Below are positions 23,101-32,384 of a stretch of DNA of 64,000 nt, in pieces. The translations under genes and the position numbers were made by a program. Location of the stretch: positions 21,672,618-21,736,617 of the forward strand of contig OX381714.1 in NCBI GenBank assembly GCA_947462335.1, written 5' to 3'. The notes beneath the pieces were generated by a model. It was given only the letters and a program-made list of their open reading frames with translations, had not been told where the DNA came from and did no database searches. How positions within the stretch are numbered: the first letter of the stretch is position 1; each line of letters starts with the position of its first letter. Origin of the DNA: Harmothoe impar (lineage: Eukaryota > Annelida > Polychaeta > Phyllodocida > Polynoidae).

Positions 23101-24292
23101 GATGTCTTTGTTCGGAGAGATGCTAAGTTTAAAACACAACAGACGGTCTCCCCAGACAGCAGACTGCTGCCAAATGTCAGCCACGTAAAAATAACACCAG
23201 CCCAAGGAAACAACCAGCCAGCCCTCGCTGTCCTGCCTCAGGAGAAGGGAACCTGTCCCCCTTAACGCCTCCAATGTCACTCGCATCCCAGTGTTTCTGA
23301 TACACCAATTTCTACCAATGTACAATGGTAATGGCCTATATGTCAGCCCATCGGACACGAATAGCCTGCTCATGCATGACCACAGCTTTCCAACAGCGAA
23401 ACAATTTTTCAGCTCAGACTATGATACTACAATGAAATAGAAGCAAAATGATCTCCATGTAAGAAATGTTCAATGAATGTCTCATATTCAAACCTTTACA
23501 AACATAATATTCATTTTATACATAATTAAAAAAGGCATTGCTTTTGTACGATTTTAATGCCAATTCCTTCAAAATGGCCTATATAATGGCAATACCTACG
23601 TGTGCCTGTTAAATGCCCTGTGTAAGATCCCGTGACACACACAGACCACGAATTACCTGTGTTCAGCAAGGGGGTATCAGAGGTTCACCCCAGCAGCATT
23701 GAGGAACCATCCCGTGGTCACCACCTCTCCATCCGTGACAGGCATCTTCACCTATAATAACATCAGAATGCACAAGTCAAGCTTATATATTTAAACAATG
23801 TACACCGTAGTTTAATACGAAAATGATCTACTGCTAAATCGACTCAGTCTGTTGTCAAAATAGTGACAAAAACGGCTCAAACTACTCGATGAAAGGTACT
23901 CTGCTTCCGGTTAATGCTTCAGGTGGCACTAAGTAAAATCCAGCTCAGAACTCACTCATACACCTTTAATATCATTATTTTGAGTTAGCCTCTCATAACC
24001 ATAGTCTATCTATTATATAATATACCTTCCCACCCGCTGCTGTAACAATAACACTGACCCATCCAAAAAGAAAAACTGAGGATCGGCAAAGCAGCAGAGT
24101 TAGCCAAGTCAAACAACCAATTGCAACAATCAAAACATGGCCATGTCTGGTCGGGACGCGTCTTAAAAGGTCAGGTAAGGAGCAGCGGTGAGACCAATTT
24201 TCCACTCAGCCCCCCCCCCCCCCCTGCCCCGTGCCACTTCTCTGGTCTCCCAGATGGCAGTGGTTTCTTTCTGTGTGGTTGAGTTTGTGTAA
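23101..24292. other. Stretch with possible decayed coding fragments
   Basis: From 23098 the + strand reads protein-like text for about 55 codons (including RLLPNVSHVKITPAQGNNQP) and then, after a frame change, another 50. On the - strand 23690-23758 reads VKMPVTDGEVVTTGWFLNAA before a stop. Neither has convincing splice sites in phase with the exons I support, and neither is recognised. They may be fragments of a pseudogene. Confidence 0.2.
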
Positions 24293-24481
24293 GTAACCCT
24301 TTAAGGGCAGCACAGTGCATCATGATGACCCTTTGCGAGTATATCAACTGAGTGTCTCAGCATGAGTGAATGTAGCCTTGGCGAGCTGCTCGAGAGGTAA
24401 TTTGCCAGGGTTACATTCATGCATCCTGCCTACCAAAGGACATAATACTTCATAACACGTTATGCTGCCCTTAATGGGTTA
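24293..24481. mobile_element. Complete 189-bp MITE of the AAGGGCAGCA family
   Basis: The left end GTAACCCTTTAAGGGCAGCA and the right end, read on the other strand, GTTAACCCATTAAGGGCAGC are inverted repeats of over 20 bp. The interior has the inverted words CATCATGATGACC and CATTCATGCATCC. There is no coding sequence. This is the cleanest member of a family with about fifteen copies or part copies in the window. Confidence 0.8.
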
Positions 24482-24547
24482 ACACATGCTGCCTCCTAAG
24501 GACATGACCGTTAACCCCAGATGTAGGTAAAAGGTCAAACCCATGTC

Positions 24548-24576
24548 TTTTTTTTTGAACAAATTTAAACTTTATT
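24548..24576 (-). terminator. LINE polyadenylation signal and A tail
   Basis: On the - strand AATAAA (24576-24571) is followed 14 bases later by nine A residues (24556-24548). This marks the 3' end of the LINE; the sequence beyond is unrelated flank. Confidence 0.7.
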
Positions 24577-24971
24577 GACCAGATTTGAATTAAAGTACAA
24601 TGTATGACATACATGTGTTCGCTTCTCAATTCCTTGCACATAACACTGTTGTAATAAATATTACTCCAAATGTAATAGCACACGGTTACAATATTCAGTC
24701 AACAAGTTTATGATATACACCATCAGGTAAACCTGTTTAGATGGTGCAATCATTGAATAAAGTGTACATAACAGTATAAAATTAACGGGTCTTATTAGGA
24801 AAATGATTTCACATCTTAACTGCTGTAATAAACCTTACATCTTGATTATACCCCCCTACAAAAATAGATTATTGCCTTCTGCACAAGTTAACTAAGACCA
24901 AAGAAAATTAAGTACCGGGTAGTTTAGGTATGGTAGTTTCAAGCACATCTTTCATTTTTTTCTTAAAGGCT

Positions 24972-26753
24972 TTAACACAGTTTTATCTTGGAGGCAAAGG
25001 TCATAATTTTAGTTTTAGATTCATTCATGGTTAATTTATTAGTCGCAGTCCATGTTAGAAAAGAGCCTAAAGCTGTGGTTAATTGAGCAGATAGAGTGTT
25101 TATATTTTTTCCAGAGACATATAGGACCGAGTCATCAGCATAAAGCAAAGTTTTATGTTGATCGAGTGGCGAAATGCAATCATTTATGTACAATAAAAAG
25201 AACAAAGGGCCTAAAATTGACCCCTGTGGGACTCCACAGGAGAGGGGTAATATATCAGATTTAATATTATTAGCAAGAGTACATTGTTGCCTCCTTGACA
25301 AATAATTTTCAATGACCGTCAAGGTCCTGTTGCGTATACCATACTGCTCTAGTTTTTTTATTAATATGGAGTAATTAACAGAATCAAACGCTTTTTTAAT
25401 GTCTATAAATGCAGCTAGTGTAATATTCCCCTTATTTCTATGTTCTAGGATATCATCTAATAAAATACTAATCGAGTCGAGAGTTGATTAATTTTTTTGA
25501 TAACCCCCCTGATTTTTTGATAAAATTGAATTTAATTCAAGGTGGGTAGATATAGCAGTATATATCAATCGCTCCAGAACCTTGCCAGGTACAGGTAACA
25601 CACTAATAGGCCTGTAATTCGACACATTAGTGAGATCACCTCCCTTGGGGAGGGGGGTCACCGTGGCAATCTTCCAAGAATCAGGAATTTCTCCTGTCGA
25701 GATGCACAACTTAATTATTTTAGAGAAACGTGTTGGATTTCTGACAACTGCCTCCTTAAATATGTAAGTAGGCAAGTAGTCAATAGCAGATGACTTAGAA
25801 ATGTCTATGTCCTTGACACAAGATATAATATCTTCGTCAGAGAACTCTAAATCAGGCATGTCGTTCGGACAGCGTTCACCCATAAACTGGAAAGGCACAT
25901 TATGCTTGTTGGCAAGTTTAGGACCGATCTCAGCAAAATACTTATTAACAAATGCACTTGCATTTTCATTAGATACAGAAGCACCAGCCTCGTCAACCAG
26001 GTTCACAGATTTAGTCATATTTTTACTTGATGGTAAAATATCTTTTAAAATTGACCAGAATTGTTTAGAATCCTTAAAATGCGTTTTACTTAAATTATTA
26101 TAATATTTATTTCTAGCATCATCATTTTCTAAATTTACAATATTTCTAAGTTGACGAGCTCTATGCCAAGTTACAATACACTTCTGTCTTCTAGCTTCTA
26201 ATAACAAATTGTTTTTATCATTAATTCTTTCTAATAAGTAATTAGACATCCATGTATCTGGTTTCTCCTTGACTTTAAATTCACGAACAGGACATTGCTT
26301 ATCTAACATACGTTTTAACATGTTTTCATACACGCTCCAGCACTCGGAGGCAGTCTGGCAGGTATCAAAATATTCCCAGTTGCAGGCTTCAACATCAACC
26401 AAGAACTTAGCAAGATCAAAATTCCTATATGAACGCCCCTTAAATTTTTTATAGGTTGGTTTTACCCGAACATTTTTACGAATTAGGTGTACCGGTAAAT
26501 GGTCAGATAAATGTATATTTAAAGGGCCACTAGAAATAATTTCATAACAATTTGTAAAAATTAAATCTATACACGTGTTCGTGCCAGAGGTAGTCGTTAT
26601 TTCATTAATAAGCTGAATTAAATTGAATTGATCAAGAGACTCGTACAATAGATTCTTGTCAGCAGAATTGGCAAGGACATTAACATTAAAGTCACCTAAA
26701 ACAAATACATCATAATCATTTAGATCAGGAATTTGAAGCAATAAGGCTTTCAT
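24972..26753 (-). pseudogene. LINE ORF2, second part: endonuclease end and reverse transcriptase
   Basis: Continues ORF2 in frame from the other side of the PLE. Endonuclease motifs are FVLGDFNVN (residues 16-24 of this part), TCIDLIFTN and the catalytic SDHLPVHL. The reverse transcriptase has VTPLPKGG, NYRPISVLPVPGKVLERLI, FIDIKKAFDSVNY (motif A), GVPQGSILGPLFFLLYIND (B) and LLYADDSVLYV (C, YADD). One TAA at 25490-25488 interrupts the otherwise open frame between QGGYQKN and STLDSISILLDDI, a position where related elements have a His or similar codon. The frame ends at 24972 shortly after the YADD region, so the thumb and C-terminus usual in these proteins are missing; the two parts total about 740 codons against roughly 900-1000 in relatives. 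It is therefore inactive as it stands. Confidence 0.85.
26736..26753. repeat. PLE target-site duplication, left copy
   Basis: AAGCAATAAGGCTTTCAT, identical to 31905-31922, and part of the LINE endonuclease codons. Confidence 0.92.
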
Positions 26754-26932
26754 TGAGAATTTGTATGACGAGGATCGGTGTGTCTCTGTTCACTACTCCT
26801 TCAGAACTGAATCAGGTGAGTTTTTACCGCCCTGACCTGGGCTAATTAGGTCAACTGACCTCAACATTATACAAGGGGCTCTGTGATTGGCTGGCTGCCA
26901 GATGCAGGTTACATCCTGGTGCCTTTATTTTT
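26754..26932. repeat. PLE direct terminal repeat (pseudo-LTR), left copy
   Basis: 179 bp, starting TGAGAATTTGTATGACGAGG, identical base for base to 31605-31783 on my reading. It contains several TGACCT/AGGTCA words. Confidence 0.92.
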
Positions 26933-27110
26933 CCAATTTATTTTAAAATAACTAGTTAAACTTCATAAATGAAATTTAGTAGTTGTGGATCCATATGGGC
27001 TCCTATTCCAATTGCTTGGATTTAAATTGAAATACATATTCTGCACATTGCATAAAAATATGTGGGCCAGTCACAGGTCTCTGTGTTAGTTGAGTATGAG
27101 TTCTGAGGAG

Positions 27111-27135
27111 TTTCAGCTGTTCACAGCTTCATCAG
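27111..27135 (-). ncRNA. Hammerhead-ribozyme-like core in the PLE 3' region
   Basis: On the - strand CTGATGA is followed by AGCTG-TGAA-CAGCT (a 5-bp stem II with a 4-base loop) and GAAA, the invariant core of a hammerhead. PLEs are known to carry hammerhead motifs. I could not find convincing stems I and III or the cleavage triplet around it, so activity is doubtful. The direct repeat has a related but degraded stretch (CACCTGATTCAGTTCTGAAG). Confidence 0.45.
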
Positions 27136-27392
27136 GTGTAATAACAGATAAATAATCAATCATGCTAAATGTCATATTTAGATGTGATTTATTTTTATTT
27201 TGGTGGTATTGACCACCAAATACTCACATTTTTATGGGACCTGGTGAGTGAAAGTAGGTCAGGACTTAGCAGTCAGGGGGTGCCACCAGTCATAGGTGGG
27301 CCTCAGGTAGGTGGGACTCCTACTGTGGGTCTTATTTACTCTTGATTCAGTTTGATTTTGTAGCTTTAGGTTTTGATTCAGGGATCAATCTT

Positions 27393-27501
27393 AAATTGAT
27401 ATCTTCCTTTACCCTTGGTGTTATTTTACAGAGCAAGTGCTTTTGGTATTAATACCGTAACCTGAACTCACGAGCGTAAAATTGGGTGTCGGGAAAAAAA
27501 A
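27393..27501. repeat. PLE inverted repeat, arm at the 3' side of ORF2
   Basis: 109 bp, perfect inverted match of 31796-31904. It starts 25 bp beyond the ORF2 stop, so it is the 3' sequence from which the 5' arm was probably copied. Confidence 0.9.
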
Positions 27502-27525
27502 TGACGTGGCTTTGGGGGGTCGAAT

Positions 27526-30114
27526 CTAACCATAGCGATTTTCCATTATATTCATCCCGTTTGGGATGAGCGATTTCAGCCTTTGTACCCATTTCCATTC
27601 AATATTTTTTCTGAGTTTGTTAGCTCTCTTTGACTCGGGGTGTTCGTATACGAACTCCAGGATATAGACTTTCATGTCTTTGTCCTTTTTGTGTCCAGGT
27701 CTGTTAAAGTGGTATGCTACTTCACTTTTTTCATATCTTTTGTGTTCCACATCTCCGATGTGTTCTGAGATCCTATCATGTAGAGTACGCTGGGTCTCAC
27801 CCACGTACCTTTTCCCACAGCATTTGCATTCAATGCAGTATACTATGTTTGAACTCCCACAGCAAATGTTGCTTTTTGTTTCACGGGAGATTTTTGAGTT
27901 AATGGAAATTCTTCCACTTTTGTCTGTCTTTGGGCAGACTTCACAGACAGGGTGTTTCTTGGTAGGTTTATGTACACAAGAGTTTATCCTTTTTGGTATT
28001 TCACTATCTTCCTGAGTTTCATTTTCAGGATGGTAATCCACTCTGGCTCTTACTAGAAGATCTCTAAGATTTTTGGGTCTTCTATGGCCGACAACCAGCT
28101 TCATTCTTTGAAGGCCTCTGGTTGTGCTGGATTCACCTAATTCATCCCACCTTCTTTTTACAATTTTTTCCAATTTATTGTAATTTGGTCGGTAGGTGGT
28201 AGTGAGGAAGATTCTTTCTTCTTCCTGTTTATCCTTTTTCTTCCTTTCTAGGAGTTCCATTCTCCTTTTGATACTGGCTTGCTCTTTGGCTTCCTGTATC
28301 AGCTTTTCAGGGTAGTCTTTCTCCCTGAATTGCTCAGCTTTGATTTCAGCATGACGCTGAAAGTCATCCTCGTTCCTACATATTCTACGTAGGCGTAGGA
28401 ATTGGCTGTACGGTAGGCTTCTTTTCACACTGGGGGGGTGTGCTGAGTCATACCGTAAGTAACTGTTTGTATCAGTTGGTTTTGTGTACAAGTCTGTGTA
28501 CAGTTTGTGTTGTGCATCCCGTTTGACCTTTGTGTCTAGGAAGCTTATTTCAGTTCCCGACCATTCAGAGGTGAATTTAATGCTGTGATGTTGTTGGTTT
28601 AAATATTCCAACCATTTATTTAGTTCATTTTCTCCGTGGTCCCAGACGAAGAAAATATCATCTATGTATCTCAACCATACTCTTGGTTTTAAATCATGAT
28701 TATCTAGAAATTTATTTTCCAGTGTGGTCATGAAGAGATTTGCATAGGATGGGGCAACTCTTGTCCCCATGGCCGTGCCGCTTACTTGCAGGTAATTTTG
28801 ACCATTAAATTGAAAATTGTTACTTTTCAGAACCATCCCTAGGAGCTCGATCAGAGTCTCATTTTTGGGATTTATTTCGCCGATACGCTCGGTGTCTAAC
28901 ATAGTTTTGATGCTAGCAATGCCTTCATCATTTGGTATGTTAGTGTACAGTGAGGTTACATCTAGTGTACCTATAATACTCGTACTGTTGAGTTTTTCCA
29001 AACTTTCAACTTTATTTATGAAATCTGTTGTGTCTTTCACAAAGGAGTCACTTTTCTTTACCATTGGTTTCAGAAAGATATCTACAAAAGCTGAGATCCT
29101 TTCTGTAGGGCAGCTGTTTGCTGAAACTATGGGCCTACCTGGGGGGGTAGTCGCATTTTTATGGATTTTAGGAAGAAAGTATATTTGGGGTGTTCTGACC
29201 TTTTTGTTTAAAAGGGTCCTACCCACTTTCTTGCTAATCTCCTTTTCTTCCAGCATACTTTGTACCTTTGATTCTACCCTAGCTTTATACAAATCTGTTG
29301 GATCTTGATCCAACTTCTGATATGTATTTGTGTCATTCAATTGTCGGTTACCTTCTTTCAGATAATCTACGGTGTCCATTACTACTATGGCGCCACCTTT
29401 GTCTGCAGGCTTTATAGTTAGAGATTTGTTTTTAGCTAACTCTCTTATGGCCTTTCTCTGATTTGTATTTATATTGTGGGTTTTTACCTCTTTGGGGTAG
29501 CTAGACTTGTTAAGATTTTTGATATTTTCATGACACCAATTTTCTAGTGGGATTGACCCACTTGGGGGTTTCCAGCCTGAATCAGATTAAATTTTTATCT
29601 GGTTTGCCCCACTGAAAGGGGGTGGGGGTCTTTTCTCTGTAGAGAAAGCCTCCTGGATAGTTTGCTGTCTAAGACCATCTTTATCTTTCTTACTTGCCTT
29701 TTTCTTGGCATCTAGGTATTTTTTACCCTTACCCTGGTTCCAATATTGTTTGGTTCTGAGTCTGTCATGAAATTTATCTAGATCTTTTCGTACTTCAGCT
29801 AAGTCTACACTATGTTGTGTTGGACAAAACTTCAACCCTTTACTGAGGATTTCCACTTGAGGATCAGTTAAATCTTTTTTAGAGAGATTTACTACACAGC
29901 CAGTATTTTGCAGATTTTTTTGACTATTGTTATTGAGTGACATTTCAGGTACTATGGTATCAGTATTCAATGAAGACACAGTGACAACAGATTCAACAAG
30001 AGTATTTTTACTGTTTCTAGGTTCATTTTCATTTTCAATCTCAAGGTCAATGGGCAGTTCAAGGTCAGCATTAAGATTGTCAATTATGACATTGTCATTT
30101 ATGGCAAAGTTCAT
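27526..30114 (-). pseudogene. PLE ORF2: reverse transcriptase with GIY-YIG endonuclease, one nonsense codon
   Basis: ATG at 30114-30112, stop TAG at 27528-27526. The N-terminal part has NLSKKDLTDPQVEILSKGLK, typical of the family. A TAA at 29589-29587 interrupts; the frame is otherwise open throughout and regains KPADKGGAIVVMD just before 29379. Counting from the Met at 29379: QIYFLPKIHKN (65-75), RPIVSANSCPTE (82-93), DVTSLYTNIP (motif A, 140-149), VSGTAMGTRVAPSYANLFM (199-217), WLRYIDDIFFVW (YIDD, 235-246), and FLDTKV (280-285). A Cys cluster (468, 479, 482) precedes the GIY-YIG nuclease at about 510-605: VYCIECKCCGKRYVGETQ (513-530), DRISEH (535-540) and EWKWVQRL (594-601). This is an endonuclease-plus canonical PLE (Penelope/Poseidon/Neptune type). 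The enzyme copies element RNA at a nicked target. Confidence 0.88.
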
Positions 30115-30116
30115 CA
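30112..30116 (-). promoter_or_regulatory. TGATG stop-start overlap between PLE ORF1 and ORF2
   Basis: On the - strand TGA (ORF1 stop) and ATG (ORF2 start) share the A. The same arrangement supports termination-reinitiation of translation in some two-ORF non-LTR elements (SART1). It suggests coupled translation of ORF2 here. Confidence 0.65.
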
Positions 30117-31427
30117 ATTTTCCTTCCCGCGCCCTGGGAAGCGCGGTTTCGGGTTTCCCCGGGGTCGTTTGTTGTTGTTGCGGCCTGATCCGCGTCCACG
30201 GCCACGGCCGCGGCCACGGGTGTCGCCGTCGTTGTCAGCGTTCCACTGACGTTTCAGGGCCGTGCGGGCCAGGGCCGGATTCAGGATCTGGGCCCTGGTT
30301 GGGTTTGGCACAACTGATTTTACCTGTTGATCTTTCTCGACGTTGATCTTGCAGGTGGCTAGTAGGTCAGCCTGGGTCTTGTTTGCTGCCTCCAGTCTGG
30401 CAGCAGAATCGGGGATGCCCTCAGCTAGGAACACCGTAGACTTGTTGTGGGCAGCTCGTACCCTATCCATGGCCTTGGCTCGCGAGTCAAGGCCCTTGAT
30501 TACCACTTCCATGGTATCTTTTGCCAATTTCTTACGTAGGTTGAGGATTTCCTCGCACACGTCTGGCATGGTAAAGATTATATCAGGGGTGTGATCAATG
30601 CCTACCATCCATAGTGGGGTGTGTGTGGTGTCGGTACGCTTGCAGTCAGTGTACCAGTTGCACCACATGCGAGTGGTCTGGGCCTCAATTGCTGCCTTGT
30701 TGGACGAGTCCCAAGAGTGCTTGGCGTCCTCGGGCAGTCTCAGGTGTGGAGGCACAGTGTTGGTCTGTAAAGGAACAGGAAATTTGATTTTAGGTTTAGC
30801 AAATGTGGACTTACTCAGTCTTTTTGGTGAAATGCTTGATGTCAAATCTATATTTTCGTCAACATCGGCCGCCATGACAGTTTGGCATGTGGCCGCCGGT
30901 GAACTTTCACCGGGTTGTTTCGGATGATTTTTATCGTTAATGCCAGACCGGTTTGTTTGCGCCGGAATGTGGCCAGAAATATCAATCTCCATGTCTGAAA
31001 TGGTTATAGAATCGTTTTCAGAATTTTCCAAGACTTGAAACCTGTTTTCGATAATTAAATCTGTCAAAGTGCGCACATTTTCTTCGTGTTGGCGGCTAGC
31101 TTTGCGTTGGCTGTAGCTGGTTGCCGGTGCCTTGCGTTTCACGCTAGGTGAGCGGTCAAGGTTAGCCTGGTTACCAGCGACAGTGTTCCGGCTTGCTGCC
31201 TTTGCAAACAACGAAGCGAGTGTTAATTGTTTTAAATGCTTGTTTTTCACACCTGGAGTAACAATGGGGGAATGTACAATGTCTGTACTCACCGGGCTTG
31301 GATTGATGGTGTCCTCCACATCGTCGGTAGGTGTGCGGCCGAAGGTGGCCTTGGACTTTCGTCCGTCGTTGAAGGTAACTCCCACAACATGGCCGGAGTT
31401 GCCGGCTGTGTCATTGCCGTCTTCCAT
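30114..31427 (-). CDS. PLE ORF1, RGG-tailed putative RNA-binding protein
   Basis: About 437 residues from an ATG at 31427-31425 in a strong context (ACCGCCATGG); the frame is open further upstream but has no earlier ATG. No domain is recognised in the middle, which has Ser/Thr-rich low-complexity segments (residues 1-190) followed by a more ordered, helix-prone part (MWCNWYTDCKRTD, MPDVCEEILNLRKKLAKDTM, ALARTALKRQWNADN). The last 35 residues are RGRGRGRGRGSGRNNNKR-type, an RGG/RG nucleic-acid-binding tail. The stop TGA (30116-30114) overlaps the ORF2 ATG by one base. Many PLEs have a single ORF, so a substantial ORF1 is noteworthy; it plausibly packages element RNA. Confidence 0.75.
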   Translation of the reverse strand: MEDGNDTAGNSGHVVGVTFNDGRKSKATFGRTPTDDVEDTINPSPVSTDIVHSPIVTPGVKNKHLKQLTLASLFAKAASRNTVAGNQANLDRSPSVKRKAPATSYSQRKASRQHEENVRTLTDLIIENRFQVLENSENDSITISDMEIDISGHIPAQTNRSGINDKNHPKQPGESSPAATCQTVMAADVDENIDLTSSISPKRLSKSTFAKPKIKFPVPLQTNTVPPHLRLPEDAKHSWDSSNKAAIEAQTTRMWCNWYTDCKRTDTTHTPLWMVGIDHTPDIIFTMPDVCEEILNLRKKLAKDTMEVVIKGLDSRAKAMDRVRAAHNKSTVFLAEGIPDSAARLEAANKTQADLLATCKINVEKDQQVKSVVPNPTRAQILNPALARTALKRQWNADNDGDTRGRGRGRGRGSGRNNNKRPRGNPKPRFPGRGKEN

Positions 31428-31604
31428 GGCGGTGACAGTCTTTGTTCTTCGAACTAAGACTTTGAGTGTACGCTCGTGGCTGTACACTTGTACACTGGGT
31501 GTACTGGAATGTCCGTAGGACAAGCGGGTTGTGAACTAAACTGGGTTCGGAACACGAAAGTTGCTGATATCGTAATAGAAAACAGAGCGGCTAGTCGTAC
31601 AGAC

Positions 31605-31783
31605 TGAGAATTTGTATGACGAGGATCGGTGTGTCTCTGTTCACTACTCCTTCAGAACTGAATCAGGTGAGTTTTTACCGCCCTGACCTGGGCTAATTAG
31701 GTCAACTGACCTCAACATTATACAAGGGGCTCTGTGATTGGCTGGCTGCCAGATGCAGGTTACATCCTGGTGCCTTTATTTTT
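31605..31783. repeat. PLE direct terminal repeat (pseudo-LTR), right copy
   Basis: Second copy of the 179-bp direct repeat. It lies upstream of ORF1 on the coding strand and is the likely place for the promoter. Confidence 0.92.
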
Positions 31784-31795
31784 TTTTATTTATTT

Positions 31796-31904
31796 TTTTT
31801 TTTCCCGACACCCAATTTTACGCTCGTGAGTTCAGGTTACGGTATTAATACCAAAAGCACTTGCTCTGTAAAATAACACCAAGGGTAAAGGAAGATATCA
31901 ATTT
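31796..31904. repeat. PLE inverted repeat, terminal arm
   Basis: The 109-bp outermost part of the element at its 5' end, inverted relative to 27393-27501. Such inverted end segments arise during PLE integration. Confidence 0.9.
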
Positions 31905-31922
31905 AAGCAATAAGGCTTTCAT
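31905..31922. repeat. PLE target-site duplication, right copy
   Basis: Second copy of the 18-bp duplication; it proves the order of events, LINE first and PLE second. Confidence 0.92.
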
Positions 31923-32366
31923 GATATTACAAAATTCCTGAACAGATCCTTGGGGTGGTCTATAAACATTACAAATAATAGATATCTTACCGGTACCCTT
32001 AACAGATAGTAGCCATTGAACTTCAATGTCCTCTGTGCAACGGTTTAACAATTTGAATTTATCTATGGAACATGAAATGTTTTCATCTACATGGGCACAT
32101 AGTCCACCGCCTCTGTACACACTTATCCTATCAGACCTAAATAAATTATATTTAGGATACATAAAGAGGCAGTCCTCGTCCTTGTCATTAAGCCAAGTTT
32201 CAGAAAACAAAATAATATCAATATCAATATTCATTAACTCAGTTTTAATGGCAGTTGTCTTGTTGCGTATACTTCTAGCATTTAAATGGACCAGAGAAAA
32301 CCCTTTTTTTAAGTTTGGGACTTCACCCATCAGTCCAGAATTTGACAATATTCCATAGTCCATCAT
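31923..32366 (-). pseudogene. LINE ORF2, first part: APE endonuclease N-terminus
   Basis: ATG ATG at 32366, with an in-frame TGA three codons upstream, fixes the start. FSLVHLNARSIRNKTTAIK, then IIFSE-type LFSETWLND (the catalytic Glu of APE-like nucleases) and YRGGGLCAHV are visible, ending at YRPPQGSVQEFCN. The frame is cut here by the PLE: codons on the two sides of the insertion are in the same frame if one copy of the 18-bp target duplication is discounted. The endonuclease nicks DNA to prime reverse transcription in intact relatives. Confidence 0.85.
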
Positions 32367-32384
32367 ATGCGGTCATACCAGGAC

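Larger units (their letters stand above)
26754..31904 (-). mobile_element. Penelope-like retroelement, 5151 bp
   Basis: Inserted in the LINE endonuclease with an 18-bp target duplication (26736-26753 and 31905-31922). Read on the - strand the order is inverted-repeat arm (31904-31796), direct repeat (31783-31605), ORF1 (31427-30114), ORF2 (30114-27526), inverted-repeat arm (27501-27393), 3' region with a hammerhead-like core, direct repeat (26932-26754). Direct repeats with a partial inverted copy at one end (pseudo-LTRs) are typical of PLEs. Both repeat pairs appear identical on reading, so the insertion is recent and nearly complete. It carries one nonsense codon in ORF2. Confidence 0.92.

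Noticed and set aside
23098..23270. Protein-like + strand text including RLLPNVSHVKITPAQ
   Set aside because: Not in phase with the signal-peptide exon, needs a frame change to continue, and begins at the end of a MITE copy; kept only as a low-confidence remnant.
26754..26932. LTR of a retrovirus-like element
   Set aside because: No TG..CA ends, primer-binding site or polypurine tract, and the protein is a PLE reverse transcriptase; these are pseudo-LTRs.
28817..29308. 163-codon + strand frame inside the PLE
   Set aside because: Antisense shadow of the reverse transcriptase.
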